From the NCBI GenBank assembly GCA_023259035.1, contig JAHFRA010000014.1:1-64000 (forward strand): DNA of 64,000 nt. Direction: 5' to 3'. The stretch's first letter is position 1; each line of letters starts with the position of its first letter. The translations under genes were made by a program, and so were the position numbers. Positions 51,819 to 59,982 of this stretch are shown one piece after another. This DNA is from Gallionella sp. (lineage in GTDB: Bacteria; Pseudomonadota; Gammaproteobacteria; Burkholderiales; Gallionellaceae). The notes under the pieces were generated by a model. The model was not told the origin of the DNA. It did no database searches and worked only from the letters and a program-made list of their open reading frames with translations.

Positions 51819-52889
51819 ATGAAAAATACCACGATGACTATTACTTTGGCGGTTGCATTACTGGGCATGACAGCGGCGCAAGCCGGCGAATTTGATGGCG
51901 GTTATGTTGGTGGAAAAATTGGCGTAAACCGTACTGATATGACGGCTGTTTCAAGACAATCACCTATCGCCACCGGTCTTGAAGGCGGCTATAACTGGAA
52001 CATGAACAGCATGTTGCTGGGTGTGGATGGTTTCCTGGATTTCAACGGCAAAAAGACGCATACAGGCGTTGCGCCTGCGCCGGCTACCGTGCACTACGGC
52101 AGCCACGTTTATGGGCTGGATTTGAAACTCGGCCTACCGAACGGCAATTGGATGCCTTATGCAAAATTGGGCTATGCACATACCGGCGGGCGCGGCGACG
52201 CTTATGCTTCAGCAGTTGGCGGTAGCGGAGCGCATCTCGGTCTGGGTGTTGAATATAAATTCGCACCTAACTGGAGCGTTGCCGGTGAATGGACAAACAA
52301 CACCGGCAAGAGCGGTGCCACCAAGTTGAATAATGATAATTTTACCCTCGGCGTAAATTACTATTTCGACAAGCCTTATGTTGCGCCTGTTGCACCTGTT
52401 GCGGCGCCGTCCGCAGTGAAGGTAGAGCCAGAAGCCGCACCTGCTCCTACGCCTGCTCCAGCGTACGCACCCGCACCAGAACCTGTGCCTAATGAAATTT
52501 GGAAGACGTTGCTGGAAAATAAGCCAGTGTGTATAGAGGGAGCCAACTTTGAGTTCGATTCGGCGAAATTGCGCAGCAGAGAAATCAAGAAACTGGATGA
52601 AGTGGTATCCTTCGCCGAGAAACATCAGGATGTGCAACTGGAATCGAGCGGACACACTTGTAGTATCGGCACCGAAGCCTACAACCAAAAACTGTCCGAG
52701 CGGCGCGCCGAGTCTGTCAAGGCTTATCTGGTCAAGCATGGCATCGCTGCGCAACGCATTACCACCGTCGGTTATGGCGAGTCCAAGCCGATGGCAGACA
52801 ACAAGACTCGTGAAGGCCGCGAACTGAATCGCCGTGTCGAGGTTTGCACCGTACTCAAGGTGGAAAAGAAAGTGCGCGTGACTGAGTAA
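51819..52889 (+). CDS. OmpA-family outer-membrane protein
   Basis: Outer-membrane protein of 356 residues. The signal peptide ends ...TAAQA-GEF. Residues about 22-190 form an eight-strand OmpA-type barrel (DGGYVGGKIGVNRTDMT, LEGGYNWNMNSMLLGVDGFL, WMPYAKLGYAHTGGRGDAY, NFTLGVNYYFDKPY), a Pro/Ala linker of about 35 residues follows, and the C-terminal OmpA peptidoglycan-binding domain is clear (FEFDSAKLRSREIKKLDEVV, YNQKLSERRAESVKAYLVKH, VGYGESKPMADNKTREGREL-NRRVE). Strong AAGGAG precedes the ATG at 51819. The domain has two Cys positions (VCIEGANF, HTCSIG), possibly a disulfide. Confidence 0.93.
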   Translation: MKNTTMTITLAVALLGMTAAQAGEFDGGYVGGKIGVNRTDMTAVSRQSPIATGLEGGYNWNMNSMLLGVDGFLDFNGKKTHTGVAPAPATVHYGSHVYGLDLKLGLPNGNWMPYAKLGYAHTGGRGDAYASAVGGSGAHLGLGVEYKFAPNWSVAGEWTNNTGKSGATKLNNDNFTLGVNYYFDKPYVAPVAPVAAPSAVKVEPEAAPAPTPAPAYAPAPEPVPNEIWKTLLENKPVCIEGANFEFDSAKLRSREIKKLDEVVSFAEKHQDVQLESSGHTCSIGTEAYNQKLSERRAESVKAYLVKHGIAAQRITTVGYGESKPMADNKTREGRELNRRVEVCTVLKVEKKVRVTE

Positions 52890-53239
52890 ATTTTTCTCGG
52901 CATCATACAGATGCGGGTGGCAACAGCAGAGGCCAGACATGCCCTAGAAGAGCTGGACGGCTGGCTCAAGCGTAAACTTGCAATCAACGAGGACCGTGAT
53001 GGCGCAGTGGTGCAAGCCACATGAACCATGTTTTCCCGAAGTCATGCTCCGATCGGTGTCGCTCATCGATACGATGCGACGGTTACATTGACGCCGGTCG
53101 GCTAATGGGTGACCACTTCGCACCCTAAGCCAATATTCATCAGAACCCATACCCGCACAGTCATAAAAATCTCCGAGCCAACCTATCTACCGGTAACATA
53201 AGAACCCGCCGTGTTACACCTTGAAGATTGCTGCATGAC
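52890..53239. other. Intergenic region of 350 bases, little recognised
   Basis: Lies between the OmpA-like gene and the FAD oxidase gene. Apart from a short frame at 52911-53024, I see no RNA, terminator or repeat. The sequence looks like decayed DNA; a promoter for the oxidase gene is expected here but not identified. Confidence 0.4.
52911..53024 (+). pseudogene. Possible gene fragment, 37 codons
   Basis: A short frame encoding MRVATAEARHALEELDGWLK and about 17 further residues with a helical, charged, protein-like composition. It has no ribosome site. It could be a remnant of a transposase or a chance frame; I do not recognise the family. Confidence 0.25.
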
Positions 53240-54811
53240 ATGATTTCTGAAACATCCGAACTGGCGTTAACCGCACCCGGCACCATCGGCTCTTGCCACG
53301 TCGGCCCCGATGCCTTGCTGGGCATCAAGCGCCAGCAGACCAATCCCACGCGCTGGAACGGGCAGGGCTGGCATCCATTCGCCGCCGCGTTGCGCGACAG
53401 CGGCATCGAACTGCGCGAAAACATTGCCGCACGCGGCACCTTTGCCACCGATGCGGGCGGCACAGCTTATGGCTTGCCGCATGGCGTGGTGATCGCGCGC
53501 AGTGCCGCGCAGGTTTCTTCGTTGCTCAAGGCGGCGCAACAATTTCGCGTGCCGGTCACGGTGCGCGGCGGCGGGTTGACTACCGAGGGAGAGTCTGTTG
53601 CTTTTGGTGGTGTGCTGCTGGACATGACCGGGATGAGCCGGGTGTTGCACGTCGATAGCGACGCGCTGACGGTGCGCACCGAGGGCGGGATTTTCTGGCA
53701 CAGCCTGGCCGAGGAGCTGCGTCGTCATGGCATGGATTATCTTTCCGCACCGCTCAACCTGACCTCTTCGGTCGGCGGCACGCTGGGCGTTGGCGGCATC
53801 GACGTCAACTCGCCGCGCCTCGGGTGCAGCGCCGATCAGGCCTTGTCAGTTCAGGTGGTCACGCCGACCGGTGAGATCGTCGAATGTTCCGATACGCAAA
53901 ATGCCGAATTGTTTCAGCGCGTGATTCTGGGTTATGGTCAGTTCGGTGTGATCACCGAGGCTACGCTGAAGATTCGCCGCTATACGCCGCTGCGCATGCA
54001 TTATTTTTATTACGACTCGCTGCGCACGGCGGTTGAGGATATGCAGTTGCTGAATAAAAACGATGCCAGCGATTACTCGGGCATCCTGACCATCATGGAT
54101 TGCGCGGTGAACCTGCTGGTGGCATTCGATTCTGATGAGCGCGAAGCGGCGTTCAAGGCAAACTGGCAATCACGCTTGCGCGGTCACGGCGAATTCGGTT
54201 TTGCGCTGTGCATGTTGCGGCGCTATGCGTTGCGCCCGTGGAAGATTGCGGAGGCTTGGTATTTGTTGCAGCGCAAGCGCGAGCTGTTCCCCGAATTCCG
54301 TCGCACCGAATACATGCGCGACGGCCTGATGTACGACCGTACCGTGGTGTTTTCGCACGCGGTGTGGAAGTTCTGGGGCAGCAAGCAGATGGTGATCCCC
54401 GACCTCGCGACGTCGGCGGAAAAATTCGTCGCGGCGGTGGAGCGCGGCAACGCGGTGTGCCGCAAATATTTTCCGCATTACACGCTGTATTGCGTCGGCA
54501 TCAAGCTGCGTGCGGAGCACAAGCCGCATTACGAAATGTCTTGTATCCCGCCCGATGCCGAGGGCTGGGCCTACGGCTGCGAGTTCGAGCCAATGATGGA
54601 TGACCGGGTGTACAGCCGCGATTACCTGCAATCGTTCAAAAACGCGATCTACGACATCGGTGTAGACTTGGGCGGCAGCTATTACCGCTTCGGCGGCATG
54701 ATGAAAGGCTATATCCGGCGCGTGTTCGGCGACGAGGTGGTGAACCGCCACTTGGCGATGAAACGCGAGGCCGATCCGGCGATGATTCTGAACAGGGATG
54801 TGATTTTTTGA
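53240..54811 (+). CDS. FAD-binding oxidase/dehydrogenase (VAO/PCMH fold)
   Basis: Flavoenzyme of about 523 residues with an FAD_binding_4 domain: VVIARSAAQVSSLLKAAQQF, VPVTVRGGGLTTEGES, then TSSVGGTLGVGGIDVNSPRL and LSVQVVTPTGEIVEC, the pattern of the vanillyl-alcohol oxidase/cytokinin dehydrogenase superfamily. The C-terminal half (YEMSCIPPDAEGWAYGCEFE, GGSYYRFGGMMKGYIRRVFG) would form the substrate domain. The substrate is unknown. The ATG at 53240 is preferred over a TTG at 53228. An iron-sulfur protein follows after a dispersed repeat, so electrons from the flavin may pass to it; that pairing is inferred from position. Confidence 0.85.
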   Translation: MISETSELALTAPGTIGSCHVGPDALLGIKRQQTNPTRWNGQGWHPFAAALRDSGIELRENIAARGTFATDAGGTAYGLPHGVVIARSAAQVSSLLKAAQQFRVPVTVRGGGLTTEGESVAFGGVLLDMTGMSRVLHVDSDALTVRTEGGIFWHSLAEELRRHGMDYLSAPLNLTSSVGGTLGVGGIDVNSPRLGCSADQALSVQVVTPTGEIVECSDTQNAELFQRVILGYGQFGVITEATLKIRRYTPLRMHYFYYDSLRTAVEDMQLLNKNDASDYSGILTIMDCAVNLLVAFDSDEREAAFKANWQSRLRGHGEFGFALCMLRRYALRPWKIAEAWYLLQRKRELFPEFRRTEYMRDGLMYDRTVVFSHAVWKFWGSKQMVIPDLATSAEKFVAAVERGNAVCRKYFPHYTLYCVGIKLRAEHKPHYEMSCIPPDAEGWAYGCEFEPMMDDRVYSRDYLQSFKNAIYDIGVDLGGSYYRFGGMMKGYIRRVFGDEVVNRHLAMKREADPAMILNRDVIF

Positions 54812-54862
54812 TGGGCGGTTTTGTTGTTGATGGCTACATAAATCCAGAACCTCCATTAGCAC

Positions 54863-54987
54863 CGTCATTCCCGCGCAGGCGGGAATCTGGTTGGTTGGAT
54901 AATTCCCGCATAGCGGGCCAGCATTGAAGTTTTGTCCGCTTTGCGGATTGTTTATTTTGCTGGATTCCCGCCTGTGCGGGAATGACG
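54863..54987. repeat. Paired ATTCCC(N8)GGGAAT repeats in inverted arrangement (dRS3-like)
   Basis: Two elements, 54867-54886 and 54964-54983, each read ATTCCC-N8-GGGAAT, the consensus of Neisseria dRS3 repeats. They are flanked by CGTC and GACG, so the whole 125-base unit is a large inverted repeat with the sub-hairpins CCCGC-ATA-GCGGG and CCGC-TTT-GCGG inside. It separates the oxidase and iron-sulfur genes. Confidence 0.85.
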
Positions 54988-55006
54988 AATGTTTAAAGGT
55001 TTCTTG

Positions 55007-55996
55007 ATGTTTGATTTTTTTAAAAACACATTTGCTCCGCGCCGCAACTATAGCGACTGTAGCGGTTGCAGCCTGTGCCTGCTGGTGTGCCCGGTTTGGC
55101 GACAACACCGGGACATCAGCCTGACTCCGCACGGTCATGCCAAGGCATTGCAGAATGTGAACAGCGCCGCCGATGTCGTCGCATCGGTCGAGAATTGCAC
55201 ACTGTGCATGGCCTGCGAGCCGGTGTGCCCGGAAAATATAGACATCATCGGCATGATCCTTGATCTGCGCCGTCAATTGGCTGCACCGACCTGGCTGCAC
55301 GAGTTGCAAACCCGGGTGAACGAGAGGGCAACACGCCCCGTCGCACCAGCGCCATCCTCTTCAACCATGCTGCTGCCCGACCAGGCACTGTATGCGTACC
55401 CTGATATTCTGGCGCGGATTGTCGCCTTGTTGAGAAGCGTTAACATCAGCGACGATGACGGCTCGGACATTTCGCTGGCGCTTGAATCCGGCGCGGCCAT
55501 TCCGGAGCAACGTCTGCAACGATTCCTGACCCAGCTGCGCCAACTGAAAAGAATCATCGTCGCCGACGGCCTGTTATTGCGCCATCTGAAGCAATGGCTG
55601 CCGAATGCAAACATCATCGGCTTGGGTGTAGCGCTCAGCGGCCATGCCGTTGTGCGCCGCAACCTGCGCGCAACCGACCTGTATGTGATCGAGCCGCGCG
55701 CCTACCACGCGGACTACCAACGTCTGGTTAAATACTATGATCGCTTGCGTGTTGCTCACGGCTGCGCTTTCAACCTCGACCTGCAACGCATCGCCATTCC
55801 CGCCACTGCGCGCAATCTGCCGCAGCGGCTGGGGCTGGCGGCGTCAAACGATGACGGGCAGACGCACTGGATGCTGCACGGTCGCAGCATTACGCGCATC
55901 GTGGTCGAAAATCTGGAGGAGCGCGCCGCCCTTGAGAAGGCCAGCGGTTTTCCGGTGGTACATCTGGCGGAGTTGGCGGACGATGGTGTTACGTAG
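55007..55996 (+). CDS. Iron-sulfur protein with two 4Fe-4S motifs
   Basis: Protein of about 329 residues. Its N-terminal third carries two [4Fe-4S] cluster motifs, CSGCSLCLLVCP and CTLCMACEPVCP, as in the electron-transfer subunits of GlpC/heterodisulfide-reductase-like and lactate-oxidation systems. The C-terminal two thirds (LKRIIVADGLLLRHLKQWLP, VVRRNLRATDLYVIEPRAYH, RIVVENLEERAALEKASGFP) match no family I recognise; the CCG domains usual in GlpC-type proteins are absent. I chose the ATG at 55007, with AAAGG nine bases upstream; the ATG at 54989 touches the repeat. Likely electron acceptor of the FAD oxidase. Confidence 0.83.
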   Translation: MFDFFKNTFAPRRNYSDCSGCSLCLLVCPVWRQHRDISLTPHGHAKALQNVNSAADVVASVENCTLCMACEPVCPENIDIIGMILDLRRQLAAPTWLHELQTRVNERATRPVAPAPSSSTMLLPDQALYAYPDILARIVALLRSVNISDDDGSDISLALESGAAIPEQRLQRFLTQLRQLKRIIVADGLLLRHLKQWLPNANIIGLGVALSGHAVVRRNLRATDLYVIEPRAYHADYQRLVKYYDRLRVAHGCAFNLDLQRIAIPATARNLPQRLGLAASNDDGQTHWMLHGRSITRIVVENLEERAALEKASGFPVVHLAELADDGVT

Positions 55997-56023
55997 GTCG
56001 GGCTGCGCTCGACATATCGGTGC

Positions 56024-56053
56024 TTCACAGCTACATCCAGCTTGCTATATACT
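56024..56053 (+). promoter_or_regulatory. Probable vapBC promoter
   Basis: -35 TTCACA (56024-56029), 18-base spacer, -10 TATACT (56048-56053), 32 bases before vapB. The direct repeat-like CTATATAC / CATATACA around 56045-56066 could be the site where VapB-VapC represses itself. Confidence 0.45.
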
Positions 56054-56084
56054 TCCGCCATATACATAAATCCAAGGAGATGGG

Positions 56085-56318
56085 ATGACTACTAGCACCG
56101 TTTTTATCAACAACCGCACCCAGGCGGTGCGGCTTCCTGCCGAATTGCGTCTGCCTGATGACGTGAAGCGCGTGGATGTCCGTGCGCGGGGCAATGAGCG
56201 AATTATTTCTCCAGTGGGACAGACTTGGGATAGTTTTTTTCTGGATGGTTTGCCCGTGTCCGAAGACTTTATGCAAGAGCGCGCACAGCAAAATCAACCG
56301 GATCGAGAAGTGCTGTAA
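56085..56318 (+). CDS. vapB: VapB-type antitoxin (AbrB/MazE-like)
   Basis: Small protein of 77 residues with an N-terminal swapped-hairpin DNA-binding domain typical of VapB: STVFINNRTQAVRLPAELRL, then VDVRARGNERIISP. The C-terminal tail (DSFFLDGLPVSEDFMQERA) would wrap the toxin. An AAGGAG site lies seven bases before the ATG. It overlaps the PIN-domain gene by one base, the standard type II toxin-antitoxin order, and probably represses its own promoter. Confidence 0.93.
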   Translation: MTTSTVFINNRTQAVRLPAELRLPDDVKRVDVRARGNERIISPVGQTWDSFFLDGLPVSEDFMQERAQQNQPDREVL

Positions 56319-56725
56319 TGTTGCGCTATTTGCTGGACACCAACGTCGTTATCTACGTGATGAAACGCCGCCCGGCTGAAGTGCTGGATGTATTCAATAA
56401 ACAAGCGAACCGGATGGCAATCTCCGCAATTACTTTGGCGGAACTGATGCATGGTTCGGAAAAAAGCAGCCGTCCGGCGGAGAATCTTGCTGCGGTAGAA
56501 GATTTTTGCAGCCGGTTGGAAGTTTTGTCCTACACGCCCAAAGCCGCACAGCACTACGGAGCTATTCGCACATCGCTCGAAAAAATCGGACAGCCAATTG
56601 GCATCAACGATCTGCATATTGCGGCACATGCACGCAGCGAGGGGTTGATTCTGGTTACCAACAACATGAAAGAATTTGCCAAGGTGCCTGCTCTTCAACT
56701 CGAAAACTGGATTGAGCCTGCCTGA
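56318..56725 (+). CDS. vapC: VapC-type PIN-domain ribonuclease toxin
   Basis: Toxin of 135 residues of the PIN family, which cleaves RNA such as tRNA when freed from VapB. Acidic active-site residues are D7 in LLDTNVVIY, E42 in ITLAELMHG and D98 in GINDLHIAAHA; the usual fourth position is in LVTNNMKEF. Full family length. Its stop overlaps the start of the flavoprotein gene, so the toxin-antitoxin pair may be co-transcribed with that gene. Confidence 0.94.
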   Translation: MLRYLLDTNVVIYVMKRRPAEVLDVFNKQANRMAISAITLAELMHGSEKSSRPAENLAAVEDFCSRLEVLSYTPKAAQHYGAIRTSLEKIGQPIGINDLHIAAHARSEGLILVTNNMKEFAKVPALQLENWIEPA

Positions 56726-57933
56726 TGCGTACCGTTGATGTCATTATCGTCGGCGCCGGACTAGCCTCGGCTGCTGCTGCCAAGCGTCTTGTGGATGCCG
56801 GGCTGGAGACCATCGTGCTGGAGCGTTTCCAGTTGCCGCGCCACAAGATTTGCAGCGGCATTCTGTCGCCGCGCGGGCATCGTTTCCTGCTGGAAAATTT
56901 CGGTCCGTTGCCGCGCGAGACGCTGCATGACCCGGCATCGTGCCGCGGCGTGACCTTCCATTTTCCCAGCATGGTGTCGATGCCGATGGATTTTTTCGGT
57001 GGCACGACGCCGCATCTGCACCGCAAGGAGGCAGACCATTGGGCGATCCAGCGCAGCGGGGCGGAAGTCCACGACCAGACTTCGTTTACCGGCTTGCAGG
57101 ACAACGGCAACCATGTGATCGTGCAGGCCAAAAGAATGGGCGAACCGGTCGAATACCGCGCGCGCCAGGTCATCGGTGCGGACGGGCCAAGCTCACCGGT
57201 GGTGCGTGCGGTCTATCCGGAATATCAGCAATCCATCCCGTGGTTTGTTGTTGGGCAGAAATTTCACGAGATCATCGACTGTCCGCTGGATGAACAGTAT
57301 TTCCATTTCTGGTTTCATCCCGATCTCGGGCACTACACCTGGAGCCACGCCCGCGACGGGCGGCAGATCGTCGGCGTGGGCTTCAAGCGCGGCGACAACT
57401 TCGCAAAGAAACACGCCAACGTGGTGAAGTATTTCTCCGAGAAGCATGGTGTGCGTCTGGGAGAGCCGCTTGACGACGAAGGCTGCGGTGAGAATTTCGG
57501 GCCGTCGCTGATCAACCGCTACGTGTTCGGCAAGGGCAATGTGCTGATCACCGGCCAGGCGGCGGGCTTCCTCAATATGATCGGCGAGGGTATGAGCTGT
57601 GCGCTGCATTCCGGCGCGATCTGCGGCGAGGCTATAGTGGAAGCCAGGCTGCGCAACCGTCCGATGCAGGAGATGTACCGCAGCATGATCGCCTCGGAAG
57701 TGCGCCGCACCTCGGATCAGTGGAACCCGCTGAAGATCGCCTTCGACCGCCCGCATGAAGCCGATTTCCCCGCCGCGCTGATGGCGCTGGGCTGGCGCGA
57801 CCGCGCCAAGGTGCTGCGCGATATGTGGAACTTCGTCGTGCTGTACAAGGAGTTCAAGTGGGGCAGGCAAATCATGCGCGCCGCCTTGCAGCGGCCTTTG
57901 ATCGGCGGATATTCGATGCAGCGCTGGCTGTGA
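56725..57933 (+). CDS. FAD-dependent oxidoreductase, geranylgeranyl-reductase-like
   Basis: Flavoprotein of 402 residues. Rossmann motif at the N-terminus (DVIIVGAGLASAAAAKRLVD, with the last Gly of GxGxxG replaced), LERFQLPRHKICSGILSPRG, RQVIGADGPSSPVVRAVYP and the late FAD motif NVLITGQAAGFLNMIGEGMS, as in geranylgeranyl reductases and related FAD monooxygenase-like enzymes. These reduce isoprenoid or other apolar substrates; the true substrate is unknown. It begins one base inside the vapC stop. With the FAD oxidase and iron-sulfur protein upstream it forms a redox cluster split by the vapBC insertion. Confidence 0.85.
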   Translation: MRTVDVIIVGAGLASAAAAKRLVDAGLETIVLERFQLPRHKICSGILSPRGHRFLLENFGPLPRETLHDPASCRGVTFHFPSMVSMPMDFFGGTTPHLHRKEADHWAIQRSGAEVHDQTSFTGLQDNGNHVIVQAKRMGEPVEYRARQVIGADGPSSPVVRAVYPEYQQSIPWFVVGQKFHEIIDCPLDEQYFHFWFHPDLGHYTWSHARDGRQIVGVGFKRGDNFAKKHANVVKYFSEKHGVRLGEPLDDEGCGENFGPSLINRYVFGKGNVLITGQAAGFLNMIGEGMSCALHSGAICGEAIVEARLRNRPMQEMYRSMIASEVRRTSDQWNPLKIAFDRPHEADFPAALMALGWRDRAKVLRDMWNFVVLYKEFKWGRQIMRAALQRPLIGGYSMQRWL

Positions 57934-58057
57934 AGTGAATCCGACGTGAACACGACGAGCGGGAAAATCCGCTGTATCTGGCGCGGCACTGCCGCATTTC
58001 TCTCTTGGCTTAATTCACCAAGAACAATTTGGCTCCTTTGGTTCTCTAGTTGCTCAC

Positions 58058-58087
58058 TAGGCCGAATTGCATATGCATTTCGGCCTA
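58058..58087. repeat. Near-perfect 30-base palindrome
   Basis: TAGGCCGAATTGCAT followed directly by its reverse complement with a single mismatch. It has no T run. Position between the flavoprotein gene and the AT-richer gene pair fits a terminator-like hairpin, a recombination scar or an operator. Confidence 0.6.
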
Positions 58088-58189
58088 TACGCCAGAAGGG
58101 CCACTGCTGCTAGACTGCTGACTTATGTATTTGGAGCCCCGTGTTACCTGAACGGGAAATTAATGGTTATATCTTAGGAGCCGCAAAAA

Positions 58190-58483
58190 TTGGCAACCCA
58201 CGACGAAAATAAAATGATTTCGTATCTCACAGAAAAGTGGGGCGTCATAGATTGCCCTATGTGTCGCAAGGGACCTTTACAGATTCAAGACAAAGTTTTC
58301 CAATTAAATGAATATCATCAGGGAAATTTGGTCGTTGGTGGTCCACTGGTTCCTGTCATTCCTGTAACCTGCATAAACTGTGGCTATACTCTTTTGGTTA
58401 ATGCTCTCATATCTAAGTCTATTGATCTTGCTGTAGCTTCTGAGGCAGTTCCTGAGACCAAGACGCAGGAGCAAAAAGCATGA
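58190..58483 (+). CDS. Small zinc-ribbon protein, unknown function
   Basis: Protein of 97 residues with two CxxC pairs, CPMC at about 22-25 and CINC at about 65-68, spaced like a zinc ribbon. The middle (LNEYHQGNLVVGGPLVPVIP) is hydrophobic. It starts with TTG; AGGAG lies nine bases upstream. It overlaps the next gene, a two-helix membrane protein, by ATGA. Both are more AT-rich than their neighbours, pointing to acquired DNA. Function unknown. Confidence 0.72.
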   Translation: MATHDENKMISYLTEKWGVIDCPMCRKGPLQIQDKVFQLNEYHQGNLVVGGPLVPVIPVTCINCGYTLLVNALISKSIDLAVASEAVPETKTQEQKA

Positions 58484-58866
58484 GCAACTTCACGATGTCT
58501 CAGGGCCTAGAAGTTCTGAGCCCAAAGGATGACAAAGCATTGCCAATTCCATGTAACGAGTGGGATATTCTTAAGGGAAAAATTAGAAACCTCACCACAG
58601 AACCTTGGCTCTTCCAGACAGCAGGATCAACACTAATTGGCGCATCATTGGCTACTGCCATATCAGTGTGGACAGGGGCAACATCGGCCACGTCTATTCC
58701 CAATGCGATTGTTATTGCTTGGGCTGTCACTGTGGTGTGCTTACTTGTCGGATTGGTGTGCTTGTTTTTTGCTCATATGGAACGTGGGGTTCATAGAACA
58801 AAAGCAAGTGACGTTGTTACTCAGATGGATCTGATTGAACAGCGATTTGAACGTGAGAAAATCTAA
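58480..58866 (+). CDS. Small two-helix membrane protein, unknown function
   Basis: Protein of 128 residues. Two hydrophobic helices are visible (about 45-65, TAGSTLIGASLATAISVW; about 73-97, AIVIAWAVTVVCLLVGLVCL), followed by a charged tail (TQMDLIEQRFEREKI). No family recognised. Translationally coupled to the zinc-ribbon gene upstream; the pair probably acts together at the inner membrane. Lower G+C than the surrounding genes. Confidence 0.72.
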   Translation: MSNFTMSQGLEVLSPKDDKALPIPCNEWDILKGKIRNLTTEPWLFQTAGSTLIGASLATAISVWTGATSATSIPNAIVIAWAVTVVCLLVGLVCLFFAHMERGVHRTKASDVVTQMDLIEQRFEREKI

Positions 58867-59065
58867 TCTCTCTATCTAGCGAACATCAAAAAATACGTTG
58901 TGAGTCTGCTGCATATTCCAAACATTGGTTTTTGAATGGCCGCATACGTGTCGGGAGCAGAGCGCAGAAACTGCTAAGAGTCTGCACAAAAGCGGAACGT
59001 CAAGGTAGTAAAATGACCTCTTGCCAGTGCCCAGATTTATCTCTTCTGGTGCACCAATCCAATAT

Positions 59066-59096
59066 GAAACGTGCACTCGAATCGAGTGCACGTTTT
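59066..59096 (+). terminator. Intrinsic terminator after the zinc-ribbon/membrane pair
   Basis: Stem AAACGTGCACT / AGTGCACGTTT with the small loop CGAATCG, followed by TTTTTGTTTT. It lies 200 bases downstream of the membrane-protein stop. The A-rich left arm means it can also act on the minus strand, behind the acetyltransferase fragment. Confidence 0.85.
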
Positions 59097-59133
59097 TGTT
59101 TTCCATGATGGCCGTGTTGTTTGGCCTGAAAGT

Positions 59134-59385
59134 TTAAAGCGGCTTGCTCACCTTCATGATGCCCTGATCCTCTTCGCTGATTTTGCTGGCGAAGCCGAGG
59201 CGGGTCATCAGTTTGAGCATCTTGTGGTTGTTGCTTGGCACCTCGCCTTCGATCACCGACAGCCGGTTGGCGCGAGCGGCTTCCATCAGCGAGACCATCA
59301 GCTTCTGTCCCAAGCCCTTGCCCTGAACGCTGTCCGCGACTACCAACGAGTGCCATGAGCGCCAGGGTCGAGTTGTTTTCAGCAT
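59134..59385 (-). pseudogene. Fragment of a Pat-like acetyltransferase C-terminus
   Basis: Reads on the minus strand as VVADSVQGKGLGQKLMVSLM ... SKISEEDQGIMKVSKPL, about 70 residues that correspond to the GNAT C-terminus of the large protein encoded at 59983-62661, with roughly one base in six changed. The first ~13 codons are unrelated. It lacks everything upstream of the acetyl-CoA-binding motif, so it is a broken duplicate or a displaced 3' end rather than a gene. The homologous stretch is about 59134-59345. Confidence 0.85.
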
Positions 59386-59475
59386 CTCAAGTGTTCACGC
59401 CGCCAGCTTGAGTTCTACTTTCTTTCACGCGCGCGTGGTCATGGAGGGGAAACCTCAGGGGCAGACTACCATTTT

Positions 59476-59742
59476 CTACAACTTTGCCAGGCCAGGCTTT
59501 GCAACCAAGGGAAATTGGCTGGGGTCGCGAATTGAATCTACCGACAGGTCAACATCAAGCAAAGGCCAGTAGAGGTGGTTGGGGGTCGGCCATTCGACGG
59601 TAGTAACCTGCTCCAGCGTGGCCCTTCTGAACCAGGGAAATTCTGTGTAGGGAACAAACAGTTCCTCGTTCTTCAGGAGCAACCAGAAGCCCTTGTTGGA
59701 TACCAGGGAAACTTCAATTTCAGAAGTGGCTACGCCAGGCAT
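59476..59742 (-). CDS. DUF2442 domain protein
   Basis: Small protein of 88 residues with the DUF2442 pattern: SNKGFWLLLKNEELFVPYTE, FPWFRRATLEQVTTVEWPTP and HLYWPLLDVDLSVDSI. The ATG at 59742 has AGGAGA six bases upstream, which decides the start over the in-frame ATG at 59757. It overlaps the DUF4160 gene. DUF4160 and DUF2442 genes are commonly neighbours and have been suspected to be toxin-antitoxin-like; no activity can be read here. Confidence 0.82.
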   Translation of the reverse strand: MPGVATSEIEVSLVSNKGFWLLLKNEELFVPYTEFPWFRRATLEQVTTVEWPTPNHLYWPLLDVDLSVDSIRDPSQFPLVAKPGLAKL

Positions 59743-59953
59743 GGGTAATCTCCTCATAATGATCCTGCACTAACGATGATGCTTCGTTGAGCTGCTTGTT
59801 CGAAAGTCCCTGATTCATTGCCAGCTCGATCTGCGGCTCCAACCAGAACTTGGCTTCTCCGTCGGTATGAGCAACGTGTACATGCATACGCGGCTCTTCG
59901 CGCGAGAAGAAGAAAAAGCGGAATGCGCCTTGACGGAATATGGTGGGAGCCAT
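59720..59953 (-). CDS. DUF4160 domain protein
   Basis: Protein of about 77 residues beginning MAPTIFRQGAFRFFFFSREE, followed by PRMHVHVAHTDGEAKFWLEP, the DUF4160 hallmark (P-x-H-x-H-V then a KFWL-type strand) and a helical C-terminus. I start at the ATG at 59953; a TTG six bases earlier is possible. It precedes and overlaps the DUF2442 gene on the same strand. The His pair could bind metal or be catalytic, but no function is established to my knowledge. Confidence 0.85.
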   Translation of the reverse strand: MAPTIFRQGAFRFFFFSREEPRMHVHVAHTDGEAKFWLEPQIELAMNQGLSNKQLNEASSLVQDHYEEITHAWRSHF

Positions 59954-59982
59954 GGACAAATCATAGCAGTTTCCCGCGCCAG

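Noticed and set aside
12707-54987. CRISPR array
   Set aside because: The short repeats are scattered single hairpins of different families; there are no regularly spaced direct repeats and no cas genes.
59476-59953. Calling the DUF4160/DUF2442 pair a toxin-antitoxin system
   Set aside because: The families are often adjacent, but nothing in the sequence shows toxicity or neutralisation, so only the domains are reported.
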